From Mucilaginibacter sp. UR6-11 (GTDB taxonomy: Bacteria; Bacteroidota; Bacteroidia; Sphingobacteriales; Sphingobacteriaceae): 64,000 nt of DNA. The stretch covers positions 62,001 through 126,000 of the forward strand of contig NZ_JAJIWO010000008.1 in assembly GCF_020880695.1 (NCBI RefSeq), read 5' to 3'. Below, piece after piece: positions 36,289 to 45,631 of this stretch. The stretch's first letter is position 1; each line of letters begins with the position of its first letter. The notes under the pieces are model-generated. The model had not been told where the DNA came from. It made no database searches and saw nothing but the letters and a program-made list of their open reading frames with translations. A program made the translations under genes and the position numbers.

Positions 36289-37254
36289 CTAGCTGTTTAT
36301 AAATTCCGTAATCTCATTTTCAGGAATATCGTACATACATTTAAAGTGCCCCAACGGACAAGCCGGCAAACCAAATTTTGAACAGGGCCTGCAGGGCAGC
36401 TCTATACCTGCAACCAGTACCTCTTTTACCTTATAAGGTTGTACCCCTAATAACTCCGGTACCGTCCCTCCCCATACAGATACAATGGGCCGGTCAAAAG
36501 CCTCAGCTATATGAGTTAAACCCGTATCAAAACCAATTACCTTTGCAGCTTTTGATACCAGGTACACTGATTCATCCAGCGAAGTGATCCCACACGCATT
36601 AAAAATTTTATCACCTAATGCAGCCGCTATGATGGCACCGTTAGCTTTTACATCGTTGCCACCCAATAGCACCAGCGGCGCGTCAATATCCCGGCAAAGG
36701 CTGATGATCTTTTCGTTAGGCATACGCTTGGTAAAGTGCGTAGCGCCAATTATAAAGGCTACAAAGTTTTGCTGATGAGATGCTGGCAATAGCTTTTCAA
36801 GCTGATGATCTGCCTTTATATAATAGTCAATCGGTTGGTCGTCATTTTTAACGCCTAAAAATTTTACGGTCTTCAGGTACCTGTCAACCAAATGTACCGG
36901 CGGAACGAGTTTTAAATTAAACTTCAGGCTTAACCATTTGCGGATGGCTTGTTTCTTGTAGGTTGATGATTTAATGCCGGTACGCAGCTTAATTATCGCC
37001 GTGCGCAGGTTGTTGTGCAGATCGATAATATAATCGTACTGGCCGGCTTTGATCTCTTTTATGGTATCGCCCAGATCGGGCTTTAACAATAATAGTTTAT
37101 CAACGTAAGGGTTATTATCATAAATATATTTAAAAGCGGGCTTGGTTATAAAATGGATCTCGGCACCGGCTAACTGTTTTTTAAGGCATCTCACAACAGG
37201 CGTCGTGTAAATAATATCGCCCATTGAACTAAAACGGATAACCAGTATCTTCAT
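36289..37254 (-). CDS. Glycosyltransferase family 9 (heptosyltransferase-like)
   Basis: This 321-residue protein has the GT9 GT-B fold: MKILVIRFSSMGDIIYTTPV at the start and a C-terminal nucleotide-sugar domain with FVAFIIGATHFTKRMP, GFDTGLTHIAEAF and PIVSVWGG. Such enzymes transfer heptose from ADP-heptose to the LPS inner core at the cytoplasmic face. It follows gmhA and the heptose adenylyltransferase by 10 bp, which supports ADP-heptose use. A C-terminal Cys-rich tail (PCRPCSKFGLPACPLGHFKC) is unusual and may bind metal. Confidence 0.88.
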   Translation of the reverse strand: MKILVIRFSSMGDIIYTTPVVRCLKKQLAGAEIHFITKPAFKYIYDNNPYVDKLLLLKPDLGDTIKEIKAGQYDYIIDLHNNLRTAIIKLRTGIKSSTYKKQAIRKWLSLKFNLKLVPPVHLVDRYLKTVKFLGVKNDDQPIDYYIKADHQLEKLLPASHQQNFVAFIIGATHFTKRMPNEKIISLCRDIDAPLVLLGGNDVKANGAIIAAALGDKIFNACGITSLDESVYLVSKAAKVIGFDTGLTHIAEAFDRPIVSVWGGTVPELLGVQPYKVKEVLVAGIELPCRPCSKFGLPACPLGHFKCMYDIPENEITEFINS

Positions 37255-37264
37255 TTGTTATGCC

Positions 37265-37774
37265 TTAGGTACCCTGGTTCTTTATTCTTTGAATAATAGA
37301 TGTTGACGAGTAGCCTTCAACCAGGTCAATTGTTTTTACTTCGCCGCCGTTTGCTATCACTTGTTTGGCGCCAACAATATTGTCAATGGTATAGTCGGCT
37401 CCTTTTACCAATATATCCGGTAATAAGGTAGTAATGATATTTAACGGTGTATCTTCTTCAAAAATAACAATGCCGTCAACAAAAAACATCGCGGCAAGCA
37501 AAGCTGCACGGTTAGCCTGGTCATTTACCGGGCGCCCCTCACCCTTCAGGCGTTTTACAGAGCTGTCGGCATTTAAACCTACAATCAGTTTGTCGCCCAG
37601 GTTGGCCGCTTTGGCCATGTAGGTTAGATGACCGATATGGAGCAAATCAAACACGCCATTGGTAAATACCACCTTCTCGCCTTCTTTTTGCCAAAAAACA
37701 ACTTTGCTTTTCAGGGTTTCCAGATCGTTGATCTTTTCGAGCAATGCCCTTTCAAAATCTCCTCTTATCGGCAT
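37265..37774 (-). CDS. rfaE2: D-glycero-beta-D-manno-heptose 1-phosphate adenylyltransferase
   Basis: This 169-residue nucleotidyltransferase corresponds to the C-terminal domain of HldE. It makes ADP-heptose from heptose 1-phosphate and ATP. FTNGVFDLLHIGHLTYM contains the HxGH motif, followed by GLNADSSVKRLKGEGRP. KGADYTIDNIVGAKQV and the C-terminal YSSTSIIQRI are also present. The kinase domain of HldE is not fused to it and is not seen in the window. It lies 4 bp from gmhA. Confidence 0.92.
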   Translation of the reverse strand: MPIRGDFERALLEKINDLETLKSKVVFWQKEGEKVVFTNGVFDLLHIGHLTYMAKAANLGDKLIVGLNADSSVKRLKGEGRPVNDQANRAALLAAMFFVDGIVIFEEDTPLNIITTLLPDILVKGADYTIDNIVGAKQVIANGGEVKTIDLVEGYSSTSIIQRIKNQGT

Positions 37775-37778
37775 AATC

Positions 37779-38333
37779 TTAAAATAAGTCGTCTACGGCC
37801 TGGCATAAAATATGGCCTATTAATATATGCATTTCCTGTATGCGCGCGGTAACATCAGCCGGCACAATTATATTCAGATCACAAAGTGCCGTCATTTTAC
37901 CGCCATCACGTCCCGATAAGCCCAGGGTATTACAACCCAGCTCACGGGCCGTGCGCAATGCTTTCAAAACAACCTCGCTGTTGCCGCTGGTCGATATGCC
38001 TATAAACAGGTCGCCCGGGCGTGCCAAAGCTTCAACCTGGCGCGCAAATACATGTTCATAACCATAATCATTGGCAATGGCGGTAAGTGCCGAGGTGTCA
38101 GTAGTAAGGGCTATACCTGGCAGGGCCTTGCGGTGTTTAACAAAACGCCCGCTTAGTTCGGCAGCTATATGCTGGGCATCGGCGGCGCTGCCCCCGTTAC
38201 CGGCAATTAAAACCTTGTTATCCCTTTTTATGGCCGATGTCATTAATTCGCAGGCCTTTTCAATATCCGGCACCAGCGTATCGATAACTTTTTGTATGGT
38301 ATTTTGATGATCCTTAAGTTCCTGAATAATCAT
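37779..38333 (-). CDS. gmhA: Phosphoheptose isomerase
   Basis: GmhA converts sedoheptulose 7-phosphate to D-glycero-D-manno-heptose 7-phosphate, the first step of LPS heptose synthesis. The 184-residue SIS-domain protein has GNGGSAADAQHIAAELSGRF, the family signature. FIGISTSGNSEVVLKAL and GLSGRDGG follow, then the C-terminal QEMHILIGHILCQ helix with the catalytic His. Four-base gaps on both sides place it firmly in the operon. Confidence 0.94.
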   Translation of the reverse strand: MIIQELKDHQNTIQKVIDTLVPDIEKACELMTSAIKRDNKVLIAGNGGSAADAQHIAAELSGRFVKHRKALPGIALTTDTSALTAIANDYGYEHVFARQVEALARPGDLFIGISTSGNSEVVLKALRTARELGCNTLGLSGRDGGKMTALCDLNIIVPADVTARIQEMHILIGHILCQAVDDLF

Positions 38334-38337
38334 TGGC

Positions 38338-40011
38338 TTATTTTTTTTGGGTTTTAAAAACCTGCGTTATTTCCTGCAATGATAACGCATTCAAACATCT
38401 TTCTTTATATAACCCGCCTTTACGGGCAACAATTACGCCATAGTGCATATCCAGAAACCCCTCATTACGGTGTGCATCCGGGTTAATTGATAGCCAAACC
38501 CCTTTTTCTAAAGCGTATTGGTGCCAGCGCCAATCCAGATCGAGGCGCAGGGGGTTGGCGTTTATCTCAATAACTACGTTGTTAGCGGCACAGGCATCTA
38601 TAACTTTTTTATAATCAAAAGTATAACCATTACGGCTTAGCAGCAACCGCCCGGTTGGGTGCCCCAGGATAGTGGTGTATGGGTTTTCAATAGCTTTTAT
38701 CAAACGTTCGGTGGCTTTCTCTTCACTCATTTTTAGGTTGGTGTGTACCGATGCCACTACAAAATCAAATTTCTTTAAGATCTCATCCGGATAGTCCAGC
38801 GAGCCGTCATTTAAAATATCCGACTCAATACCTTTAAAAATATGGAAGCCATCCAGCTTTTTATTAAGATGATCTATCTCTTCCTGCTGCTGTAATACCC
38901 GTTCAATACTTAAACCCTTGGCATAAAACGCACTCTTGCTGTGATCGCACATGCCCAGGTATTCCAGTTTCAGTTCATCACGGCAGTAAACAGCCATTTC
39001 TTCAACCGTATTTATCCCGTCGCTCCAGGTGCTGTGGTTGTGCAAAGTGCCTTTAAGATCATTGAATGATATCAGGCGGGGCAATTGTTTTTTGGCGGCA
39101 CGTTCTATAAACGTCGTTCCTTCGCGCAGCTCCGGCCTGATAAACTCCAGCCCGGCTTTCTGATAAATAAGTTCTTCGTTTTCCGGCTGATCGGCATCAT
39201 CTCCCCCACGTCCAAGCACGGCTTTTACGTGCTCGTCATTACCGGTTTGGATAAACAAGGTCCTGAAGAAAAATCGCTTTTCAACAACGTTGATAACAAC
39301 CTTTAAGCCATTATCCGTCTCGCCGGTTATGCGGTGTTCTTTTACTGATAAATTATTTAACAGATCAGAGTGTAAAATACTTTGAGACGCAATGTCCTGG
39401 TCGCGGCTGCCAACAATTACAATCAACTCATTAACAATTTCACATAAGCGGCGATACTCGCCCGCAAAATCAATTAAAGCATTGGTAAATATACCTTTCA
39501 GTTTATCCATCAGCCGGTCGGCTTCCGGTTCAACCTGCGCATACAGGAACTTGCCGCTGCTGGCCATTTTAAATTCGATAGCCTTGCGGATATCATCCTG
39601 CGTTTTTAAACCAAAGCCTTTGGCTTCAATCAGGCGGTTTTCATTACAGGCATAAAAAAGTTCGCCAACAGTTTCAATCCCCATCTCGTGCCAGATGGTA
39701 GCCACCTTTTTGGCGCCGATGCCTTTGATCGCCATCATCTCAACAACGCCGCCAGGCGTTGCTGCCAAAAGCTCTTCCATTTCTACCATAGTGCCGGTTT
39801 GCACCAGTTCGATGATCTTAGCCGCAACACTTTTGCCGATACCGCTGATCTTCTCCAATTCCTCGAAAGGTTTACTGGCGACCGGATACGGCAGTTTATC
39901 TACATTAAAGGCCGCGTTAGCTATTGATTTTATTTTAAAGGGATTAACCACATGCAGTTCCATGAGTTGCGATAACAAGCGAAGCTTGCGGGCTATGGGT
40001 TTATTTTCCAT
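38338..40011 (-). CDS. PolX-like protein with degenerate polymerase site and PHP domain
   Basis: This 557-residue protein has the PolX layout: helix-hairpin-helix (LEKISGIGKSVAAKI and AIKGIGAKKVATI), a pol-beta-like palm, then a PHP domain from residue 322. The palm motif that should hold two metal-binding aspartates (xDxD after AGSxRR) reads FAGEYRRLCEIVNELIVIV, with Glu195 and Ile197 in place of Asp. Polymerase activity is therefore doubtful. PHP metal residues are intact: HNHSTWSDG, CDHSKSAF, IESDI, SVHTN, GHPTGR, NPDAH. It is probably a nuclease or phosphatase. It heads the heptose operon. Confidence 0.85.
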   Translation of the reverse strand: MENKPIARKLRLLSQLMELHVVNPFKIKSIANAAFNVDKLPYPVASKPFEELEKISGIGKSVAAKIIELVQTGTMVEMEELLAATPGGVVEMMAIKGIGAKKVATIWHEMGIETVGELFYACNENRLIEAKGFGLKTQDDIRKAIEFKMASSGKFLYAQVEPEADRLMDKLKGIFTNALIDFAGEYRRLCEIVNELIVIVGSRDQDIASQSILHSDLLNNLSVKEHRITGETDNGLKVVINVVEKRFFFRTLFIQTGNDEHVKAVLGRGGDDADQPENEELIYQKAGLEFIRPELREGTTFIERAAKKQLPRLISFNDLKGTLHNHSTWSDGINTVEEMAVYCRDELKLEYLGMCDHSKSAFYAKGLSIERVLQQQEEIDHLNKKLDGFHIFKGIESDILNDGSLDYPDEILKKFDFVVASVHTNLKMSEEKATERLIKAIENPYTTILGHPTGRLLLSRNGYTFDYKKVIDACAANNVVIEINANPLRLDLDWRWHQYALEKGVWLSINPDAHRNEGFLDMHYGVIVARKGGLYKERCLNALSLQEITQVFKTQKK

Positions 40012-40108
40012 AATTTAGTTAAGCAGTAAAAATACGAAAGCTATACTTTAGTTCATAGCTAATAGTTCACACACAATTGCTATGAACCGGCATCCGTTAA
40101 CTATTTGC

Positions 40109-41872
40109 TTACTTCACTACCACATCATACTCCATCCTTGTCAATGGGGTACGCATCATGGACGTTACATTTTTAATCTGCTCATAAATGCCGTAGTTTT
40201 CGCCAAGTTCTGATTTAAGTACTTTGGTTTTCATTTCGGCGCTAAAGCTTTCACCCAATTTATTAAATACGCTTTTTTGCTCAGGATAAGCAACCAGCCG
40301 ATAGTCTTTTAGGTTAGCCTTTTTTGCTGCTGATTTTACGGCATCGCTAATATTACCCAGGCGATCAACCAAACCAATTTTTAAGGCCTGCTCACCGGTC
40401 CAGACGCGGCCTTGGCCAATGCTGTTAATATATGCCTGTGTTTTATGACGGCCCATAGCTACAGCCCTGGTAAAATCGTCATAGCCATGGTTGATCTGAT
40501 TTTGCAATATTGCACGTTCTGCAGCAGTTAACGGGCGGCTGGTATTACCCAGGTCTGCATACTGCCCGGTTTTAACACCGTCAAAGGTAACGCCCAGCTT
40601 ATCATTAAATAATTTTTGCATGTTAGGTAACACCGCGAAAATACCTATTGACCCGGTAATGGTATTGGGTTCGGCATAAATAGAATCGGCGGCGCATGCA
40701 ATATAATAACCGCCAGATGCGGCGACATCGCCCATTGAAACAATAACGGGTTTTACTTTTTTGGTAAGCATAACTTCGCGCCAGATCACATCACTGGCCA
40801 ACGAACTGCCACCCGGCGAGTTTACACGCAGTACCACCGCTTTTATTTTATCGTCCAATCTAACTTTACGTAATGCTTTTGAGGTAGTTTCTGATCCGAT
40901 ACTATTATCCCCTCCCTCGCCGCCGGCAATATCGCCCGAGGCGTAAACTACCGCTATGCGGTTAGTGGATACCTCTTTAGTGTCTTCGTCCGAACTATTG
41001 GTGTAGTCGGCCAACTCAACGCTGCTAATGTCTTTTTTGGATTTCACTCCCAGCCTGCCTTTAAGCTCGGCTAACAATTCATCTTTATATTTCAACCCAT
41101 CTACCAGCTTTAACTTTAATGCGTCCTGGGGGCGCTGTATGCGCATCTGGTTGGCATAGTTAAACAGCGAGTCTTTGTTAATACCCCTGCTTTTACCGAT
41201 ATTAGTTAAAAAATGATCATATAATGATCCAAGATACGAGGTAACCTGCAGGCGGTTAGCATCGCTCATTTTAGTAAGTACCAGCGGTTCAACGGCACTT
41301 TTATAGGTCCCTACTTTAATAACCTGCGCCTCAATACCCAATTTATCCAAAGCGCCTTTCAGAAAAGTAACTTCTGAGTTAAAGCCATCAAACTCAAAAA
41401 TACCTTTTGGGTTAATGTATACCTTATCGGCAACCGATGCCAGGTAATAAAAGCCTTTGGTATAAACTTCGGCATAGGCTACGACAAATTTTCCTGACTT
41501 TTTAAAGTCGATCAATGCGTTACGAATCTCTTCGGTAGTAGCCTGACCCGATAGCATATAGCTTTCGTCCAAAAATATTCCTTTAATATTATTGTCTGTT
41601 TTGGCCTTTTTTATATTGGCCAGTATGTCTTTTAATCCTATTAATTTGTCGCCGTCAAGCCCTAAAAAGCTCAGGTTGGCTAATGGATTATTTGGAGTAC
41701 GTTCTGCGATGGGGTATTTGATATCGATATGTAAAATTGAGTTTTCATCAACCTGTACACTTTTTTCGCTGCCTGCCGCAGCTATGATTCCGGCTATAAC
41801 TAAAACTATAATTAAGGTGGATAAAATTATGCCGACAATAGTTGCCAGCACAAATTTGAAAAATTGCTTCAT
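40109..41872 (-). CDS. sppA: Signal peptide peptidase SppA, long form
   Basis: This 587-residue membrane-anchored serine peptidase is of the tandem-domain 67K type. One transmembrane segment (residues 6-32) is followed by two ClpP-like halves. The N-terminal half should supply the catalytic Lys (GTYKSAVEP, near residue 200) and the C-terminal half the Ser in GDVAASGGYYIACAAD. It cleaves leftover signal peptides in the membrane. The gap to the upstream folK gene, which reads the other way, is 88 bp. Confidence 0.93.
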   Translation of the reverse strand: MKQFFKFVLATIVGIILSTLIIVLVIAGIIAAAGSEKSVQVDENSILHIDIKYPIAERTPNNPLANLSFLGLDGDKLIGLKDILANIKKAKTDNNIKGIFLDESYMLSGQATTEEIRNALIDFKKSGKFVVAYAEVYTKGFYYLASVADKVYINPKGIFEFDGFNSEVTFLKGALDKLGIEAQVIKVGTYKSAVEPLVLTKMSDANRLQVTSYLGSLYDHFLTNIGKSRGINKDSLFNYANQMRIQRPQDALKLKLVDGLKYKDELLAELKGRLGVKSKKDISSVELADYTNSSDEDTKEVSTNRIAVVYASGDIAGGEGGDNSIGSETTSKALRKVRLDDKIKAVVLRVNSPGGSSLASDVIWREVMLTKKVKPVIVSMGDVAASGGYYIACAADSIYAEPNTITGSIGIFAVLPNMQKLFNDKLGVTFDGVKTGQYADLGNTSRPLTAAERAILQNQINHGYDDFTRAVAMGRHKTQAYINSIGQGRVWTGEQALKIGLVDRLGNISDAVKSAAKKANLKDYRLVAYPEQKSVFNKLGESFSAEMKTKVLKSELGENYGIYEQIKNVTSMMRTPLTRMEYDVVVK

Positions 41873-41960
41873 TTACTATTATAAATATTATATCTATGCA
41901 AACTTAATAAAACCATGCGGTATAATATTAAGAGCGGTATCTATAATATTTGTTACAACA

Positions 41961-42440
41961 ATGAATGAGGTTTTTTTACTATTAGGCAGCAACCTGGGCG
42001 ACAGGAAGTTCTTTTTGCAACAGGCTATTATGCATATCGCTTATGATATAGCGCCGGCTACCAAAATATCGTCGGTATATGAAACCCAGTCATGGGGAAA
42101 AACCGACGAACCGGACTATCTGAATATGGTTGTAGCGCTGGAAACAGATCTTCCGGCAAAAACGATATTAGAAAAAATATTATTCATCGAAGAAGTGATG
42201 GGCCGCAAACGCGAAGAGAAATGGGGATCGCGGATTATTGATATTGACATTTTATATTATAACCAAGAGGTAATTGATAAACCCGAATTACAGATACCCC
42301 ACCCCGAAATGCATAAGCGCCGCTTTACGCTAGAGCCCCTTGCAGAAATAGCCCCCGATTTTATGCATCCCGTGTTGCACAAAAATAACCTGGCGCTTAA
42401 AAGTGAGCTAAAAGACAACTTAATTGTAAAAAAATTATAA
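41961..42440 (+). CDS. folK: 2-amino-4-hydroxy-6-hydroxymethyldihydropteridine pyrophosphokinase
   Basis: FolK transfers pyrophosphate from ATP in folate synthesis. The true start is the ATG at 41961 (MNEVFLLLGSNLGDR), giving 159 residues. The long upstream open frame has no family similarity and overlaps sppA. Conserved segments are YETQSWGKTDEPDYLNMV, IEEVMGRKREEKWGSRIIDIDIL with the Mg-binding DID, and HPEMHKRRFTLEPLAEIAP. It is followed 23 bp later by the Hpt gene. Confidence 0.94.
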   Translation: MNEVFLLLGSNLGDRKFFLQQAIMHIAYDIAPATKISSVYETQSWGKTDEPDYLNMVVALETDLPAKTILEKILFIEEVMGRKREEKWGSRIIDIDILYYNQEVIDKPELQIPHPEMHKRRFTLEPLAEIAPDFMHPVLHKNNLALKSELKDNLIVKKL

Positions 42441-42463
42441 ATTTGACTATACAACCACCAATT

Positions 42464-42841
42464 ATGCCAGTTGATTTAACAAATTTTGATCTTGATCTTA
42501 CATTGTTGCAGGAAATTGCTGATGGCAGCGATGAGTTTATTGTTGAATCGATAGATATGTTTTTTCAGCAAACCCCATCCTCTATACACGATATAAGCGA
42601 AGCCTTTGACCTCATGGACTGGAACGCGGCAGCATGCGCGGCGCATAAGATGAAAGCCACGCTTGGTTTTTTTGGCATGTTAAACTGCCAGGCATTAATT
42701 CAGCAAATTGAGTTAGGTTGCAAAACGGGCTCGCCTGATATAACAGACCTTAGGGCAAAGTTTGACCAGGTGCAGGCATTAATTACTGCCAACACAATTG
42801 CTTTACAACAAATAAAAGAAGAAATTGGGGCTAAACTTTAA
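42464..42841 (+). CDS. Hpt-domain phosphotransfer protein
   Basis: I use the ATG at 42464 (MPVDLTNFD, 125 residues) rather than the in-frame TTG at 42443. The sequence is a four-helix Hpt domain with the phosphorylatable His61 in AACAAHKMKATLGFFGM. It would relay phosphate between a hybrid kinase and a response regulator. No regulator is adjacent. The hybrid kinase at 29027 is the only candidate donor in the window. It overlaps the end of purS by 4 bp. Confidence 0.85.
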   Translation: MPVDLTNFDLDLTLLQEIADGSDEFIVESIDMFFQQTPSSIHDISEAFDLMDWNAAACAAHKMKATLGFFGMLNCQALIQQIELGCKTGSPDITDLRAKFDQVQALITANTIALQQIKEEIGAKL

Positions 42842-43092
42842 AGTTGTTCTAATTTAAAGGTATAGCTCTCCATAATTAAATTAGCCAATAAATTCTTACA
42901 GGCCAACTCAACTTTTTCGTGTGCAACCTCTGCACTATCGGCTTCAATTTGCAGGGAGATGTGTTTGCCTATCCGGATATTCTGAATTTCGGCAAGGCCT
43001 AAGTTTTTCATACTGCCGGTTACGGCTTTTCCCTGTGGGTCAAGGATCTCTTTTTTAGGCATTACATCTATTTCAGCTTGAAACATTTTCAT
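42838..43092 (-). CDS. purS: Phosphoribosylformylglycinamidine synthase subunit PurS
   Basis: This 84-residue protein matches the small PurS subunit of the three-part FGAM synthase used in purine synthesis. Typical features are KKEILDPQGKAV at the start, IGKHISLQIEA in the middle, and CKNLLANLIMESYTFKLEQL at the end. PurL and PurQ are not adjacent. The gene lies 33 bp after pssA in the same direction and overlaps the Hpt gene end to end. Confidence 0.92.
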   Translation of the reverse strand: MKMFQAEIDVMPKKEILDPQGKAVTGSMKNLGLAEIQNIRIGKHISLQIEADSAEVAHEKVELACKNLLANLIMESYTFKLEQL

Positions 43093-43125
43093 GGAGTAGT
43101 TTGGGTTAAAAGATATTATAAGCAG

Positions 43126-43863
43126 TTAAACATTCTTCTTTATGCTGCCGGTAATATCGTCATTAGCTATTTTAAATTGAATAATTGACAGGGATATATA
43201 TATAAATATAACCGCAGGTACAGCGGCAAATTTAAAAAATAGAATCAATATAGCGGCGAACAACAGCAATAAATACCGGTAAAGATTCCGCGGATCGCGA
43301 TTTTTAAATTTTAACGACATCAGCGGCAGTTCGGCTACCAGTAAAGCGCTCATTACCACTACCAATGCGGATAAAGTATACTGATTTAAGATATAAACAT
43401 TTAATGCCGGATATTGGTCTATTATAAAGGGTAACGACGCTATAAGCACCCCGTTAGCCGGCGTAGGCAACCCGATAAAAATATCGGCCTGGCGGGTGTC
43501 GGTATTAAACTTGGCTAAACGCAGGGCCGAAAAAACGGCAATTGCAAAAGCGATGAAGCATAAATAAGGACCTATCTTTTCAATCTGGGGCGATTTTAAA
43601 AATAGTTCATATAAAATTGCTGAAGGCAGAAAGCCAAAGCTCACCACATCGGCCAGCGAGTCGAGATCCTTACCAATGCCAGAAAATGATTTTAAAACCC
43701 GGGCAGCAAATCCGTCAAAGAAATCAAATATTGCCGCTAAAAAAAGCGCGTAGGCGGCGGTTATTAAGTCATCTTTAAACGCAAATACAATACCCACGCA
43801 ACCGCTAAACAGGTTGAAACATGTTATGGCATTAGGCAGATGTTTTTTTACCCGCTTTTTCAT
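43126..43863 (-). CDS. pssA: CDP-diacylglycerol-serine O-phosphatidyltransferase
   Basis: PssA makes phosphatidylserine in the inner membrane as the precursor of phosphatidylethanolamine. The 245-residue polytopic protein has the CDP-alcohol phosphotransferase motif DFFDGFAARVLKSFSGIGKDLDSLADVVSFG (aspartates spaced DGxxAR...GxxxD...D). It is followed by about six hydrophobic helices. The start follows a clear ATG at 43863. Purine subunit purS is directly downstream. Confidence 0.93.
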   Translation of the reverse strand: MKKRVKKHLPNAITCFNLFSGCVGIVFAFKDDLITAAYALFLAAIFDFFDGFAARVLKSFSGIGKDLDSLADVVSFGFLPSAILYELFLKSPQIEKIGPYLCFIAFAIAVFSALRLAKFNTDTRQADIFIGLPTPANGVLIASLPFIIDQYPALNVYILNQYTLSALVVVMSALLVAELPLMSLKFKNRDPRNLYRYLLLLFAAILILFFKFAAVPAVIFIYISLSIIQFKIANDDITGSIKKNV

Positions 43864-44014
43864 TTTAGCCTCGAAGGTATCAGTATTAACTTACTTAATC
43901 AATAACAATCGATTAAGTTATTGGTTGATTACGTTGATATGTGAATAGTTGTTACAATTTGTACTTAAAAATTATAACAAATACCTTAACAAACCTAATC
44001 AACCAATAACCAAA

Positions 44015-45631
44015 TTAAGAATTCATGGATATTAAGAACTCTTCGTTAGTTTTTGTACCTCTAACCTGGCTTTGCAGGAATTCCATCGCTTCGATCGAGT
44101 TCATATCTGCAAGGTGATTACGCAGTATCCAGATACGTTGCAGGGTTTCTTTATCCAATAATAAATCATCCCTGCGGGTACTTGAAGCGGTAATATCAAT
44201 AGCCGGGAACACGCGTTTGTTTGATAGTTTACGATCCAGTTGTAACTCCATGTTACCGGTACCTTTAAACTCTTCAAAGATAACCTCGTCCATTTTTGAA
44301 CCGGTTTCTGTTAGTGCAGTAGCAATAATGGTTAATGAACCGCCATCCTCGATATTACGGGCAGCACCAAAGAAACGTTTAGGCTTGTGCAATGCGTTGG
44401 CATCAACACCACCTGACAATATCTTACCTGATGCCGGCGCTACGGTATTGTAGGCACGGGCCAAACGGGTGATAGAATCTAATAAAATAACCACATCATG
44501 ACCGCACTCAACCATACGTTTAGCTTTTTCAAGCACAATGTTGGCAATTTTTACGTGACGCTCGGCAGGCTCATCAAATGTTGATGAAACAACTTCGGCG
44601 CGTACGCTGCGGGCCATATCGGTAACCTCCTCAGGGCGCTCATCAATCAATAAAATGATCAAATAAACTTCCGGGTGATTTTTGGCGATAGCGTTGGCCA
44701 CGTCTTTTAATAACATGGTTTTACCCGTTTTAGGCTGCGCCACAATTAAACCGCGCTGCCCCTTACCTATCGGCGAGAACAGGTCCATAATACGGGTTGA
44801 ATAATTACCCGGATCTGTAAACAAGCTCAGTTTCTCTGACGGGAAAAGCGGTGTCAGGTGATCAAATGGAACACGGTCACGCACTTCGGCCGGAATACGG
44901 CCGTTAATGGCCTCAACACGTACCAACGGGAAATATTTCTCGCCTTCTTTTGGCGGGCGGATGCTGCCACGAACAGTATCACCGGTTTTAAGGCCAAATA
45001 ATTTTATTTGTGATTGCGATACGTAGATATCATCCGGGGATGTTAAATAGTTATAATCAGACGAGCGCAGGAAACCATAGCCATCAGGCATGATCTCTAA
45101 AACACCTTCGTTTACAATAACATTATCAAAATCTAAATTAATAGCAGGCTCCTGGGTTTTTTGTTGCTGAACGCGGCGCTCAAATTTTTGAGGGCGGCCT
45201 TCGGCCGACGGATCAGCAGCAATGGTTGCCGCAATTTCGCCTTCCTGTTCGGGCGATTGCGCTTCAGTTTCTTCTGCGGTTATATCTTCAATCTGTGCAT
45301 CGTCGGTCTGTGGCTCATCGTCCTGCAGATCAAACAGGTTGGTGTCATCTAGAGGCACCTCAATGCGGGGCTGATTAGTGTTTTTTACCGTACGTATTCT
45401 GTTACGGGTTTTCTTTTCGCTGGTTTCGGCAGCAGGCGCACCTATCGGGGCGTAATTATTTTCTACTACTTGTTGTTGTGCTCTGGCAGCTTCAATAAGT
45501 TGCTGCATTTGTACGATATTTGATATCAGCTCTGGCTTTCTTAGGGAGTCAGCATCAGCAATACCTAAACTTTTTGCAATTTCGCGCAACTCAGAAACGA
45601 GTTTGTCGTTCAATTCGGTTGTCTCAGACAT
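44015..45631 (-). CDS. rho: Transcription termination factor Rho
   Basis: Rho is a hexameric RNA helicase that ends transcription. The 538-residue protein has an N-terminal Rho_N domain (residues 6-50), then an acidic insertion of about 90 residues (roughly 75-165, rich in Glu, Asp and Gln), long compared with E. coli and typical for Bacteroidota. RNA-binding motifs are GVLEIMPDGYGFLR and YVSQSQIKLFGLKTGD. Walker A is AQPKTGKT. Q-loop and R-loop regions are present. Confidence 0.96.
   Translation of the reverse strand: MSETTELNDKLVSELREIAKSLGIADADSLRKPELISNIVQMQQLIEAARAQQQVVENNYAPIGAPAAETSEKKTRNRIRTVKNTNQPRIEVPLDDTNLFDLQDDEPQTDDAQIEDITAEETEAQSPEQEGEIAATIAADPSAEGRPQKFERRVQQQKTQEPAINLDFDNVIVNEGVLEIMPDGYGFLRSSDYNYLTSPDDIYVSQSQIKLFGLKTGDTVRGSIRPPKEGEKYFPLVRVEAINGRIPAEVRDRVPFDHLTPLFPSEKLSLFTDPGNYSTRIMDLFSPIGKGQRGLIVAQPKTGKTMLLKDVANAIAKNHPEVYLIILLIDERPEEVTDMARSVRAEVVSSTFDEPAERHVKIANIVLEKAKRMVECGHDVVILLDSITRLARAYNTVAPASGKILSGGVDANALHKPKRFFGAARNIEDGGSLTIIATALTETGSKMDEVIFEEFKGTGNMELQLDRKLSNKRVFPAIDITASSTRRDDLLLDKETLQRIWILRNHLADMNSIEAMEFLQSQVRGTKTNEEFLISMNS

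Noticed and set aside
41592..41960. N-terminal extension of FolK
   Set aside because: It overlaps sppA on the other strand and has no similarity to the family, whose N-terminus is MNEVFLLLGSNLG at 41961.
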